Origin: Candidatus Tayloriibacteriota bacterium
Lineage (GTDB): Bacteria; Patescibacteriota; Minisyncoccia; Phycocordibacterales; JACOZD01
Direction: 5' to 3'
Assembly: GCA_016181525.1 (NCBI GenBank)
Contig: JACOZD010000012.1
Coordinates: 1 to 40,931 of the forward strand
Length of the DNA: 40,931 nt
Made by a program: the position numbers and the translations under genes. Position 1 is the stretch's first letter. Each line of letters opens with the position of its first letter. The notes below the pieces were generated by a model. It saw nothing but the letters and a program-made list of their open reading frames with translations. It was not told the DNA's origin and made no database searches. Shown in pieces: positions 8,434 to 16,114 of the stretch.

Positions 8434-9701
8434 AGTTCAGCAAACATACCATCTTGGAAGGGTTGCGGGTCGTTACCGTGCCCATGAAGGACAATCCCAC
8501 AGTCACCGTCCTCGTCATGGTCGAGGCCGGCTCCAAATACGAGACCAAAGAAATCAGCGGCCTTTCGCACTTTTTGGAGCACATGTGTTTTAAGGGTACC
8601 GTCAGACGGCCCCGAGTCTCCGACATCTCCCGCGAGCTCGACTCCCTCGGTTCCCAGTACAACGCCTTCACCTCCCAGGAGTACACCGGCTACTACGCCA
8701 AGGCCGATTACAAGCATACCGACAAAATTTTAGACATCGTCTCCGACCTTTATCTGAACCCCACCTTTCCCGAAAAGGAAATTGAGAAGGAGAAGGGGGT
8801 GATTATCGAGGAGATAAATATGTATCAGGACCTGCCCCAGCGGCACGTCCAAGACCTCTTTATGAAGCTTCTTTACGGCGACCAGCCGGCCGGCTGGAAC
8901 ATCGCCGGCAGCCGCCAGAGCGTCTCGGCCATGAACCGCGAAAACTTTCTCTCTTATCGCGACAAGCACTACGTTCAGAGTGCCACGGTGGTGATTGTGG
9001 CTGGCAGAATGAACGAGGCCGAGATGGTGGCGCAGATTCGCCAGCGGTTCGCCGAGGCCAGAGCGGGCCGGAAGGGCGGGAAACTCTCGGTCAGAGAGGA
9101 GCAGAGCGGGCCGGTAATGCTCATAGAAAAAAGAAAGACCGACCAAACGCATCTGGCCATCGGGGTCAGAACTTTTGGCGTGGGGAGTCCCTTCGAGCCG
9201 GTGCTGGCGGTCTTGAACGTCATCCTCGGCGGCGGCATGAGTTCGCGCCTATTTTTGAAGCTCCGCGACGAGATGGGAGTGGGTTACTACGTCAGGTCCT
9301 TCCATGACCCCTACACCGACCATGGTTACCTGCAAGCGGCCGCCGGCGTGGATAAGAAGCGCCTGGCAGAGGTGATTGGAGCTATCACCGGGGAGTTTAG
9401 ACGGTTTAAAGACGAGGTGGTGCTCCCGGAGGAACTCAAGAAAGGCAAGGACTATTTTATGGGTAATCTCTATTTGAGTCTCGAATCCTCTGACGCCTTG
9501 GCCGAGTACTACGGCTTTCAGGAAATTCTCAAAGGCAGAGGTGAGACACCGGACGAGGTGGGGAAAAAGATCGCCGCCGTTACCGCCGAGGATGTGAAAA
9601 GAGCGGCGGGGCAGATTTTTGGCGATGACCGGCTGAACCTGGCCGTGGTCGGCGATGTGGGAGCCGAAGCGGAGCTTAGAGCCGCTCTGACTTTGGGTTA
9701 A
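8430..9701 (+). CDS. M16 family zinc peptidase (insulinase-like, PqqL/YmxG type)
   Basis: This is a 423-residue zinc metalloprotease of the single-unit M16B type. The inverted zinc motif HFLEH lies at residues 47-51, with a downstream glutamate in KGVIIEEINMYQDLP as third ligand. The C-terminal M16 domain carries the usual GGGMSSRLFLKLRDEMGVGY region. There is no signal peptide, so it probably acts in the cytoplasm on peptides; substrates are unknown. It overlaps glyS by 4 nt. Confidence 0.9.
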   Translation: MKFSKHTILEGLRVVTVPMKDNPTVTVLVMVEAGSKYETKEISGLSHFLEHMCFKGTVRRPRVSDISRELDSLGSQYNAFTSQEYTGYYAKADYKHTDKILDIVSDLYLNPTFPEKEIEKEKGVIIEEINMYQDLPQRHVQDLFMKLLYGDQPAGWNIAGSRQSVSAMNRENFLSYRDKHYVQSATVVIVAGRMNEAEMVAQIRQRFAEARAGRKGGKLSVREEQSGPVMLIEKRKTDQTHLAIGVRTFGVGSPFEPVLAVLNVILGGGMSSRLFLKLRDEMGVGYYVRSFHDPYTDHGYLQAAAGVDKKRLAEVIGAITGEFRRFKDEVVLPEELKKGKDYFMGNLYLSLESSDALAEYYGFQEILKGRGETPDEVGKKIAAVTAEDVKRAAGQIFGDDRLNLAVVGDVGAEAELRAALTLG

Positions 9702-9716
9702 TCGGCCGAGACGTGG

Positions 9717-9722
9717 TATAAT
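9717..9722 (+). promoter_or_regulatory. -10 box, leaderless type
   Basis: TATAAT ends 6 nt before the GTG at 9729. Confidence 0.55.
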
Positions 9723-9728
9723 TTCGGC

Positions 9729-10781
9729 GTGGACAAGGACAAGCCATTTATGACAATAAACATCACACCCGCCATTGTCTGGAAGGCGGTTTTAATCGGC
9801 GTTTTGGTTTACATTCTCTTTCTGGTCAGGGACCTGATTTTGGTGGTTTTGGCCGGCATTGTGGTGGCCTCGGCTATCGAGCCGTTCACCGCTTGGTTCG
9901 CTAAATACCGTATCAGGAGGTTGCCGGCGGTCATCTTAATCTATCTTCTCCTGGCCGCGGCCTTTCTTAGCATCTTTTACTTTTTTGTGCCGGAGCTCAT
10001 TCGCGACGCCACCTTTTTCTTTTCCTCCGTGCCGGAGGTGGTGGACAATCTAAAAATTTGGAATCCCCTGTCCGAGTCCCAAAAATTGGTCAAGGGTCTC
10101 AGCAGTTTATCTTTGCGGGAAATATTTTCCCAATCCAGCGACTTTCTCTCCGACCAGTCGGCCGGGTTGCTGCGGCTCGTGAGCGCCATCTTCGGCGGAG
10201 CGCTTTCCTTCGTTTTGGTTGTGGTTTTGTCGTTCTATCTGGCGGTGCAGGAGAACGGCATTGTCACCTTTCTCCGTATCGTTACGCCTTTGCGCCACGA
10301 GCGCTACGTCATCGGTCTTTGGAACCGCTCCCAGATTAAGATTGGTAAATGGCTCCAAGGTCAAATTATTCTCGGAATGGTGGTCGGGGTCTTGGTGTAT
10401 CTCGGACTGACCATTCTGGGTATTAGAAATGCCTTGGTCTTTGCTGTTCTGGCCATGATTTTCGAGCTTATCCCTCTCTTTGGGCCGATTCTGGCGGCCA
10501 TCCCGCCGATTTTGGTCGGATTCGCCGACGGGGGACTGACTCAAGGACTGCTGGTGGTCGGACTCTATCTCGTCATTCAGCAGTTTGAGAATCATCTTAT
10601 CTATCCTTTGGTGGTCAAAAAAATCGTGGGTGTGCCGCCTATTTTGGTCATTCTGGCTTTGATTGTCGGAGCCAAGCTCGGAGGTTTTTTGGGCCTTGTT
10701 TTGTCGGTGCCGATTGCGGCGGTCATCATGGAGTACATCGGCGACGTCGAACGTTCCAAAATGGAGAGACAGAGTGTATAG
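9729..10781 (+). CDS. AI-2E family (PerM-like) membrane transporter
   Basis: The 350 residues contain about eight hydrophobic segments. The profile fits the AI-2E exporter/PerM family: paired N-terminal helices (VLIGVLVYILFLVRDLILVV), a soluble central portion, and the conserved C-terminal block ALVFAVLAMIFELIPLFGPI followed by QQFENHLIYPLVVKK. Members export varied small molecules or ions, and the substrate cannot be read from sequence. The GTG at 9729 is favoured because TATAAT lies 6 nt before it; ATG 9750 is an alternative. Confidence 0.85.
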   Translation: MDKDKPFMTINITPAIVWKAVLIGVLVYILFLVRDLILVVLAGIVVASAIEPFTAWFAKYRIRRLPAVILIYLLLAAAFLSIFYFFVPELIRDATFFFSSVPEVVDNLKIWNPLSESQKLVKGLSSLSLREIFSQSSDFLSDQSAGLLRLVSAIFGGALSFVLVVVLSFYLAVQENGIVTFLRIVTPLRHERYVIGLWNRSQIKIGKWLQGQIILGMVVGVLVYLGLTILGIRNALVFAVLAMIFELIPLFGPILAAIPPILVGFADGGLTQGLLVVGLYLVIQQFENHLIYPLVVKKIVGVPPILVILALIVGAKLGGFLGLVLSVPIAAVIMEYIGDVERSKMERQSV

Positions 10782-10782
10782 T
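10777..10782 (+). promoter_or_regulatory. Possible -10 box of metG
   Basis: TATAGT lies at the end of the upstream gene, 12 nt before the metG ATG at 10795. Confidence 0.35.
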
Positions 10783-10794
10783 AGCGGTTCGTTT

Positions 10795-12231
10795 ATGCCA
10801 GACAACTCGAGAGTCTACATCACTACCACCTTGCCTTACGTCAACGCCGAGCCCCACCTCGGCTTTGCTTTGGAGCTTGTCCAAGCCGACACCTTGGCCA
10901 GGTCCTGGCGGCTGTCGGGGAAAGAAGTTTTTTTGAACACCGGCACCGACGAGCATGGTCTTAAGATTTACCTCAAGTCGGCGGAGGAGGGGAGAAGTCC
11001 GCAGAAGCTCTCGGATGATTACTCGGCCAAGTTCAAAGCTCTTATTCCTCTCCTCCATATCAGTCCGGACATTCATTTTGTAAGAACGACCGAGGCGCGC
11101 CATCTGTCGGCCGCCCGCGAGTTCTGGCGGCGCTGCCAACAATCCGGCGACATTTATAAAAAGGAATACGAGGGCAAGTATTGTGTCGGATGCGAACTGG
11201 AGAAAACCGATTCCGAGCTCGCTCTCGGGCGTTGTCCTATCCATCCGACTCTGGAGATTGAAATTATCAAAGAGGAAAATTATTTTTTCCGCTTTTCGAA
11301 GTATCAGAAGAAGCTCACAGAGCTTTATGAGGCGAAGAAAGATTTTGTGGTGCCGGACTCCCGCTTTAATGAAATCAAGGCCTTTGTAGAGAGAGGAATC
11401 AAGGACTTCAGTGTCTCTCGGCCCAAGGAGAAGGTGAGATGGGGAGTGGAGGTGCCGGGCGATTCTGGCCACAACATGTATGTCTGGTTCGACGCCCTGG
11501 TGAGTTACCTCACCGCCTTGGGCTGGCCGGAGGGAGAGGAATTTGAGCGCTTCTGGCCGGCGATCCAGTTTGCCGGCAAGGACAATCTCCGCCAGCAGTC
11601 GGCTATGTGGCAGGCCATGCTCATGTCTGCCGGTTTGCCTCCGTCCAAGCAAATCTTCATTCACGGTTTTATCTTGAGCGCCGGTCAAAAAATGTCCAAA
11701 ACCGCCGGCAACGTCCTCCGGCCGGAAGAGGTGGTGGAGAGGTTCGGGGCCGAGGCGGTGCGTTACTATCTTCTCCGCCACGTTCACCCCTTTGAAGACA
11801 GTGATGTGACGACGGAGAAAATCAAAGAGGCCTACAACGCTAATTTGGCGAACGGACTGGGGAATCTCACGGCCCGGATTTTGCAGATGTCCAGCGCATA
11901 TTTGGAGAAAGTTCCTGAAATATCGAAAGATTTTGGTTCTGCGTCAGATAAAGGGATTTTGAATCTTATCGGAGACTATAAATTCAATCAGGCGATGGAT
12001 GCGCTGTGGCGGCGGATGAAAGACCTGGACACCTTTATTCAAGAGGGAAAAACGTTCGAGATTGTTAAAAAAAATAAAATTCGGGGAGAGAAACAGCTCG
12101 TCTATTTACTGACTAATCTTTACGAAATAGCTGTATTGCTTGAGCCGTTCATGCCGGAGACGAGCCAGAAAATCAAAGCGGCCGTCGCCGCTAACAAAAA
12201 ACCGGCGGCTCTGTTTCCCAGAAAAGAATGA
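10795..12231 (+). CDS. metG: Methionyl-tRNA synthetase
   Basis: It charges elongator and initiator tRNA-Met. The 478 residues carry the MetRS core: TTTLPYVNAEPHLGFALELV at the N-terminus, a zinc knuckle YCVGCE...RCPIH, and KMSKT at 299-303. The HIGH motif reads HLGF (21-24), with Phe in place of the second His. The protein ends after the anticodon-binding helices without the C-terminal tRNA-binding (EMAP-like) domain, the short form. A longer in-frame reading from 10663 would overlap the permease gene and is not supported. The stop overlaps the tatD start. Confidence 0.93.
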   Translation: MPDNSRVYITTTLPYVNAEPHLGFALELVQADTLARSWRLSGKEVFLNTGTDEHGLKIYLKSAEEGRSPQKLSDDYSAKFKALIPLLHISPDIHFVRTTEARHLSAAREFWRRCQQSGDIYKKEYEGKYCVGCELEKTDSELALGRCPIHPTLEIEIIKEENYFFRFSKYQKKLTELYEAKKDFVVPDSRFNEIKAFVERGIKDFSVSRPKEKVRWGVEVPGDSGHNMYVWFDALVSYLTALGWPEGEEFERFWPAIQFAGKDNLRQQSAMWQAMLMSAGLPPSKQIFIHGFILSAGQKMSKTAGNVLRPEEVVERFGAEAVRYYLLRHVHPFEDSDVTTEKIKEAYNANLANGLGNLTARILQMSSAYLEKVPEISKDFGSASDKGILNLIGDYKFNQAMDALWRRMKDLDTFIQEGKTFEIVKKNKIRGEKQLVYLLTNLYEIAVLLEPFMPETSQKIKAAVAANKKPAALFPRKE

Positions 12232-13079
12232 TGCCTAAATATATTGATATTCACTGTCATCTTTCCTTCAAAGATTACGACCGGGACCGGGAGGAGATTA
12301 TTGATCGGCTGGAGGGTCAGGGAATATCGGCTATTGGAGTGGGAGTGGACCTGGAGTCGTCGCGGAAGGAAGTGGCGCTGGCAAAGAAACATCAAAATCT
12401 TTTTGCTTGCGTTGGTCTTCATCCTGCCGATAATCGGTCAGAAAAATTTGATGACCAGAAGTTTGAAGAACTTGTGAGCTGTCCCAAGGTGGTAGCGGTG
12501 GGTGAGTGCGGTCTGGATTACTCTAGATTTCCGCCTTCGCGAGGCTTTGGGCGGGCGGGTAAAATTAGGGATTCAAGTTTTGAGAAGGAGCGAAAGAGAC
12601 AGGTGGAATTTTTTGAAAAACAGGTAGAATTCGCCGTGAAGCACGGCAAGCCTTTGATGATTCACGCTCGCGACGCGTACGACGATGTCCTCGGCGTTCT
12701 CAAATCTTTCTCGCGACTTGCTGGCCTCGCTCAAGCGGGCGCGGAGCGGAAATCTCGCCCGCGCGGCAACGTCCATTTTTTCACTGGTGACACAGCCGTG
12801 GCCAGAAGCTACCTCGACATCGGTTTTACGCTCTCTTTCTCCGGAGTCATTACCTTCGCGCCCTACGACGAGGTTGTGCGATACGTGCCCTTAGAAAGTA
12901 TGCACGCCGAGACAGACGCGCCTTTTGCCGCTCCGATACCTTTCCGCGGCCGGCGAAACGAACCCTCCTACGTGGTCGAGGTGGTAAAGAAAATCGCGGA
13001 GATTAAAAAGATGGATATGGAGGCCGTGCGCCGGAAGCTCCTTGAAAATGCGCGCTCTCTGTTTGAATTGGCTGATTGA
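12228..13079 (+). CDS. tatD: TatD family metal-dependent hydrolase (DNase)
   Basis: TatD proteins are TIM-barrel metal-dependent nucleases with roles in DNA turnover. The ligands are visible: DIHCH (H9, H11), GECGLDY, MIHARDA, VHFFTGD and ETDAPFAAPIPFRGRRNEPS. The length of 283 residues is slightly above the usual ~260 because of a short Arg/Gly-rich insert after GLDYSRFPPSRGF. The ATG at 12228 or 12231 overlaps the metG stop, so the pair is co-transcribed. Confidence 0.9.
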   Translation: MMPKYIDIHCHLSFKDYDRDREEIIDRLEGQGISAIGVGVDLESSRKEVALAKKHQNLFACVGLHPADNRSEKFDDQKFEELVSCPKVVAVGECGLDYSRFPPSRGFGRAGKIRDSSFEKERKRQVEFFEKQVEFAVKHGKPLMIHARDAYDDVLGVLKSFSRLAGLAQAGAERKSRPRGNVHFFTGDTAVARSYLDIGFTLSFSGVITFAPYDEVVRYVPLESMHAETDAPFAAPIPFRGRRNEPSYVVEVVKKIAEIKKMDMEAVRRKLLENARSLFELAD

Positions 13080-13129
13080 GAGAAATTTTCTTGCCCGAAA
13101 GAGGAACTCATGTTAATGTAGTTCGCACT

Positions 13130-13612
13130 ATGGAAAGAGAGGTCGAAGACTTGGGGCAGAAGCAGATTTATGAAGTCGGTTTTCATCTTAACCCGGCCCT
13201 GTCGGAAGAGAAGCTCTCCGGTGAGGTCACGGGGCTGCGTTCTGCCATCGAGCGCTCCGGCGGCGTCATTATCGCCGAGGAGTTCCCTCAACCGCGGCCG
13301 CTCTCTCACATCATCATCAAGGCCATCGGCCGCGAGCGGAGGCGATTCGCGAGCGTTTTTTTCGGCTGGATGAAGTTTGAGGCCGAGAGAACCGCAGCCG
13401 CCGCTCTCAAAGAATATCTCGACAAGAGCGAAAATTTTTTGCGCTACCTCATCGTTAAAACCGTCCGGGAGAGCACTATGGGGAGTCACAGAGCGGTCTT
13501 CGCTCGTGGCCGGCCAGCCGGCAGGAGAGACGAATCTGCTGACAAAACTCCAAGGCCGAAGATGAGTGAGGAGGAGATTGACAAGACAATTGAAAAGCTT
13601 GTGATAGAATAA
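13130..13612 (+). CDS. rpsF: 30S ribosomal protein bS6
   Basis: bS6 binds 16S rRNA together with bS18 in the platform. IYEVGFHLNPALSEEKL and PLSHIIIKAIG with FGWMKFEAE match the family, and rpsF-ssb-rpsR is the canonical bacterial order. I use the ATG at 13130 (160 residues), since the upstream TTG at 13076 would add 18 unrelated residues. The C-terminal ~40 residues (RGRPAGRRDESADKTPRPK and a helix) are a charged extension beyond typical S6. Confidence 0.85.
   Translation: MEREVEDLGQKQIYEVGFHLNPALSEEKLSGEVTGLRSAIERSGGVIIAEEFPQPRPLSHIIIKAIGRERRRFASVFFGWMKFEAERTAAAALKEYLDKSENFLRYLIVKTVRESTMGSHRAVFARGRPAGRRDESADKTPRPKMSEEEIDKTIEKLVIE
13605..13610 (+). promoter_or_regulatory. -10 box of ssb, leaderless type
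   Basis: TAGAAT overlaps the rpsF stop codon and ends 6 nt before the ssb ATG. A TTGACA (13578) lies 21 nt upstream of it, longer than optimal spacing. Confidence 0.45.
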
Positions 13613-13616
13613 AATT

Positions 13617-14048
13617 ATGTACTTGAATAAGGCAATTATTGTCGGCAACCTTACTCGCGACCCGGAGCTCAAGGCTCTGCCCAGCGGCATCCAGGTCTGC
13701 TCCTTTGGAATGGCTACCAACCGCGTTTGGAAGGACAAGGACGGCAATAAAAAAGAGGCAGCGGACTTTCACAATGTGGTGGTCTTCGGCCGGCAGGCGG
13801 AGATTGTTTCGCAGTATCTGCGCAAAGGCAGTCAGGTTTTGGTCGAGGGACGGATGCAGACCCGCAGTTGGGACGGTCAGGACGGGCAAAAGAGATATCG
13901 CACCGAGATTGTGGCCGACCGAGTGCAGTTTGGAGCTAGAAGCGGCGGGGGCGGGGCGGCCGGCGGCAGCAAGGAAAAGAAAGAGGTCTCGGACGAGGCC
14001 ATCGAATACCCAGAGGAGGACATTAAGCCGGAAGATATTCCTTTCTAG
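13617..14048 (+). CDS. ssb: Single-stranded DNA-binding protein
   Basis: The 143 residues form an OB fold starting MYLNKAIIVGNLTRDPELK, with the SSB signatures TNRVWKDKDG and GSQVLVEGRMQTRSW. A Gly-rich linker and the acidic tail EDIKPEDIPF follow; this tail normally recruits repair and replication partners. It sits between rpsF and rpsR as in most bacteria. It protects single-stranded DNA during replication and repair. Confidence 0.95.
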   Translation: MYLNKAIIVGNLTRDPELKALPSGIQVCSFGMATNRVWKDKDGNKKEAADFHNVVVFGRQAEIVSQYLRKGSQVLVEGRMQTRSWDGQDGQKRYRTEIVADRVQFGARSGGGGAAGGSKEKKEVSDEAIEYPEEDIKPEDIPF

Positions 14049-14128
14049 AAGTTAAAGATTGGAGGTCAAAAGTCAAAATTAAATTTCAAAAAGCTAAGCT
14101 TCAGCTTTGAGATTTGAGTTTTAAATTC

Positions 14129-14332
14129 ATGAAGAAGCAGTGTTATTTCACCCAAAATAATATTAAGCACATCGACTACAAAGACGTCGAACTTTTGCGC
14201 AAGTTCCTAAACCCTCACGGGCGCCTGCTCTCGCGCCGGCGCACCGAGGTCTCCGCCAAGTACCAACGCAAGCTGTCCACGGCTGTTAAGCGCGCCCGCT
14301 TCATGGCCCTTTTGCCGTACGTTGCAAAATAA
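14129..14332 (+). CDS. rpsR: 30S ribosomal protein bS18
   Basis: The 67 residues contain [20 protein letters not shown] and the basic C-terminus [13 protein letters not shown], typical of bS18. The ATG at 14129 is preferred to a TTG 15 nt upstream. The 80-nt gap after ssb contains a small AAAGCT...AGCTTT hairpin. It partners bS6 in the small subunit. Confidence 0.92.
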   Translation: MKKQCYFTQNNIKHIDYKDVELLRKFLNPHGRLLSRRRTEVSAKYQRKLSTAVKRARFMALLPYVAK

Positions 14333-14396
14333 CCCCGCCGCCAAGCCGAGGTTCCGACTGAAACGGTCGGGATTGTCAGCGGTCTTAAATCGGAAT

Positions 14397-14588
14397 CTAT
14401 TTTGAGGTCAGTCTGTAGCCGTTCCAGACCATGACAGCGGTGATGAAAATGGCAATCCAGCTGGCGTAGGTTGGAATAATGACAGTGCCAATTGTCGCCT
14501 CCCAGTTGGAGATGATTCTCCAGAGATGAAGGAGGCCGATGATGAGAAAGATGTAAGTCGAGAGTTGAACAAAGTTTTTTGTCTTCAT
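14397..14588 (-). CDS. Small two-helix membrane protein
   Basis: The 63 residues contain two hydrophobic helices (STYIFLIIGLLHLWRII and IPTYASWIAIFITAVMVW) separated by a short polar loop, starting MKTKNF. It has the pattern of small conserved Parcubacteria membrane proteins, but I cannot name a family or function. It is transcribed toward rpsR. Confidence 0.6.
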   Translation of the reverse strand: MKTKNFVQLSTYIFLIIGLLHLWRIISNWEATIGTVIIPTYASWIAIFITAVMVWNGYRLTSK

Positions 14589-14682
14589 GTTTTTAATAAT
14601 TTAGATTCTGCTAATGCAGTTATTATAAACTATCTCCGTCACAAGACCTGTAGATATCTCTGTCGAGTGTTCAATATGTAAT

Positions 14683-14727
14683 CATGCTATGAGGTGTCAC
14701 CTCATAGCATGACCTCATAGCATGATG
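14683..14727. repeat. REP-like palindrome, copy 2, left flank of RAYT
   Basis: A perfect 29-nt palindrome (arm CATGCTATGAGGTG around a central T) spans 14683-14711. A half copy, ACCTCATAGCATG, follows. It ends 24 nt before the RAYT start codon. Confidence 0.85.
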
Positions 14728-14738
14728 TTGAAGTAGGA

Positions 14739-14744
14739 TATAAT
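14739..14744 (+). promoter_or_regulatory. -10 box of the RAYT gene, leaderless type
   Basis: TATAAT ends 6 nt before the ATG at 14751. Confidence 0.55.
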
Positions 14745-14750
14745 TTAGGT

Positions 14751-15422
14751 ATGATTAGGCGTTTTGAATTCGAGATTAGTGAATGGTATCACTGTTTTTC
14801 AAAAGGAGTCGAGGGACGGAAGACATTTCAGGACAGAGGTGATTATGAACGCTTTCTCTCGCTCATCTATCTTGCGAATAGCGTCAAGTCCGTAAACCTT
14901 TTCAGTCAAAGGAATTTCTCCTTTTCAGACGCGTTGAATGTGGATAGAGGAAAATCGATAGTAACGGTTGGGGCTTATTGTTTGATGCCGACGCATTATC
15001 ACCTTGTGTTAAGAGAAGATACCGAAGGTGGTATAAGTAAGTTTATGCAAAAGTTAGGTACAGGATACGCAATGTACTTTAATTTAAAAAATGAACGTAT
15101 AGGGAATTTATTCGTCAGACCGTTTCGTGCGAGATATTTGGATAAGGATGAATATTTTCAGCACGTTATAAAGTATGTTCATTTCAATCCTTCTGAACTC
15201 TATGAGCCTAGATGGAGGGAGGGAAAGGTCAAAGATTTAAAAACCTTGCAGCAAAAAATTCTTAATTATCCATATTCAAGCCTGAACTGTTATGAAGATA
15301 AGAGTAGTCTTATTAGAAAACTGATTGGAGAAAGTGTTTTTAGTGTATACAGAAAAGAGCCTATTTCTGGGATGTTAAATGATGCTAGAAAATACTACGA
15401 AGAGTGTAAATCTATGCTATGA
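14751..15422 (+). CDS. REP-associated tyrosine transposase (RAYT, IS200-like Y1 HUH)
   Basis: The 223 residues form a Y1 transposase-type HUH endonuclease. The His pair is LMPTHYHLVL (H82, H84), the catalytic Tyr is in GTGYAMYFNL (Y106 or Y109), and IGNLFVRPFRARYLDKDEYF followed by IKYVHFNP is the RAYT signature. RAYTs are single-copy domesticated relatives of IS200/IS605 that cut and move REP palindromes. Here the gene is flanked by matching palindromes on both sides, and its TGA stop lies inside the right-hand one. Its AT-rich codon use differs from the GC-rich neighbours, which fits recent acquisition. Confidence 0.9.
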   Translation: MIRRFEFEISEWYHCFSKGVEGRKTFQDRGDYERFLSLIYLANSVKSVNLFSQRNFSFSDALNVDRGKSIVTVGAYCLMPTHYHLVLREDTEGGISKFMQKLGTGYAMYFNLKNERIGNLFVRPFRARYLDKDEYFQHVIKYVHFNPSELYEPRWREGKVKDLKTLQQKILNYPYSSLNCYEDKSSLIRKLIGESVFSVYRKEPISGMLNDARKYYEECKSML

Positions 15423-15457
15423 GGTGACACCTCATAGCATAAGGTGTCACCTCATAG
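15414..15457. repeat. REP-like palindrome pair, copy 3, right flank of RAYT
   Basis: A 27-nt perfect palindrome (arm ATGCTATGAGGTG around a central A) spans 15414-15440. A second unit, AAGGTGTCACCTCATAG, follows to 15457, 3 nt short of the efp stop. The tandem arrangement resembles a BIME. Confidence 0.85.
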
Positions 15458-15460
15458 TTA

Positions 15461-16021
15461 CTACACGCGCTCGACGTATTCGCCGGTTTCGGTGTTGATG
15501 CGAATAATATCACCTTCGTTTATAAAGAGAGGAGTGTTCAGAGTGGCGCCGGTCTCCACCTTGACCGACTTCATGCCGCCCTTGGCCGTGTCGCCTTTGA
15601 CCCCCGGCGGCGCCTCGGTTACCTTAAGCTCGGCTTTGATAGGCAGTTTCAATCCCACAAACTTGCCGTTGAAAGTCAGAAGACCGACTAAACTGTCGGG
15701 TTTAAGAAATTTTCCTTGTTCTCCCGCGGCCTCGCTTTTAAACGAGAAGCGTTTGCCGGGGTTATCAACCTCGCAAAACCAATACTCTCCACGATTATTG
15801 TAAAGATACTTTATCTCGCGGCTGTCAATCTCCGCCTCCTCGACCTTGTCGGCCACATGGAAGGTACGCTCTTTAACTTTGCCGCTCATGAGATTGCGGA
15901 GCTTGGTGACATTCTGGGGTTTGCGCTGCTGCATGCGAAAAACGTGAGAGGAGAGGACCTCGAATGGCTCGCCGTCGAGCACGATATATTTCCGCGGCGT
16001 GATTTCGTTGTATTCCAGCAT
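15461..16021 (-). CDS. efp: Translation elongation factor P
   Basis: EF-P relieves ribosome stalling at polyproline. The 186 residues comprise the KOW-like domain I (MLEYNEITPRKYIVLDGEPF), then EFP and C-terminal OB domains ending TGEYVERV. The domain I loop that carries the modified Lys or Arg in other bacteria reads VFRMQQRKPQNVTKLRNL. Aligning from KLRNL, the usual Lys34 position falls on Q32, with R33 and K34 next to it. The required modification therefore cannot be assumed. Confidence 0.93.
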   Translation of the reverse strand: MLEYNEITPRKYIVLDGEPFEVLSSHVFRMQQRKPQNVTKLRNLMSGKVKERTFHVADKVEEAEIDSREIKYLYNNRGEYWFCEVDNPGKRFSFKSEAAGEQGKFLKPDSLVGLLTFNGKFVGLKLPIKAELKVTEAPPGVKGDTAKGGMKSVKVETGATLNTPLFINEGDIIRINTETGEYVERV

Positions 16022-16027
16022 AATAAA

Positions 16028-16093
16028 TAGCTGTCAGTTGTTAGCTATCAGCTGTTATTTTTTGCTGAAAGCTGATAGCTCCCCGTGACGGGG
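16028..16093. repeat. Inverted repeats between recA and efp
   Basis: AGCTATCAGC and GCTGATAGCT form a 10-bp stem around a T-rich loop. CCCCG-TGA-CGGGG lies next to it (16081-16093). Words of this type (AGCTATC, GCTTTCAGC) recur at 29563-29588. There is no T-tract after the stem on the recA strand, so termination is uncertain. Confidence 0.5.
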
Positions 16094-16114
16094 CAGATTG
16101 TGTATTGAATCTCT

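Noticed and set aside
10663-10794. Longer reading of metG starting inside the permease gene
   Set aside because: It would overlap the AI-2E gene by about 120 nt in another frame; MetRS similarity starts at MPDNSRVYITTT (10795).
14333-14396. Hairpin CCGAC/GTCGG after rpsR as terminator
   Set aside because: The stem is short and no T-tract follows on either strand.
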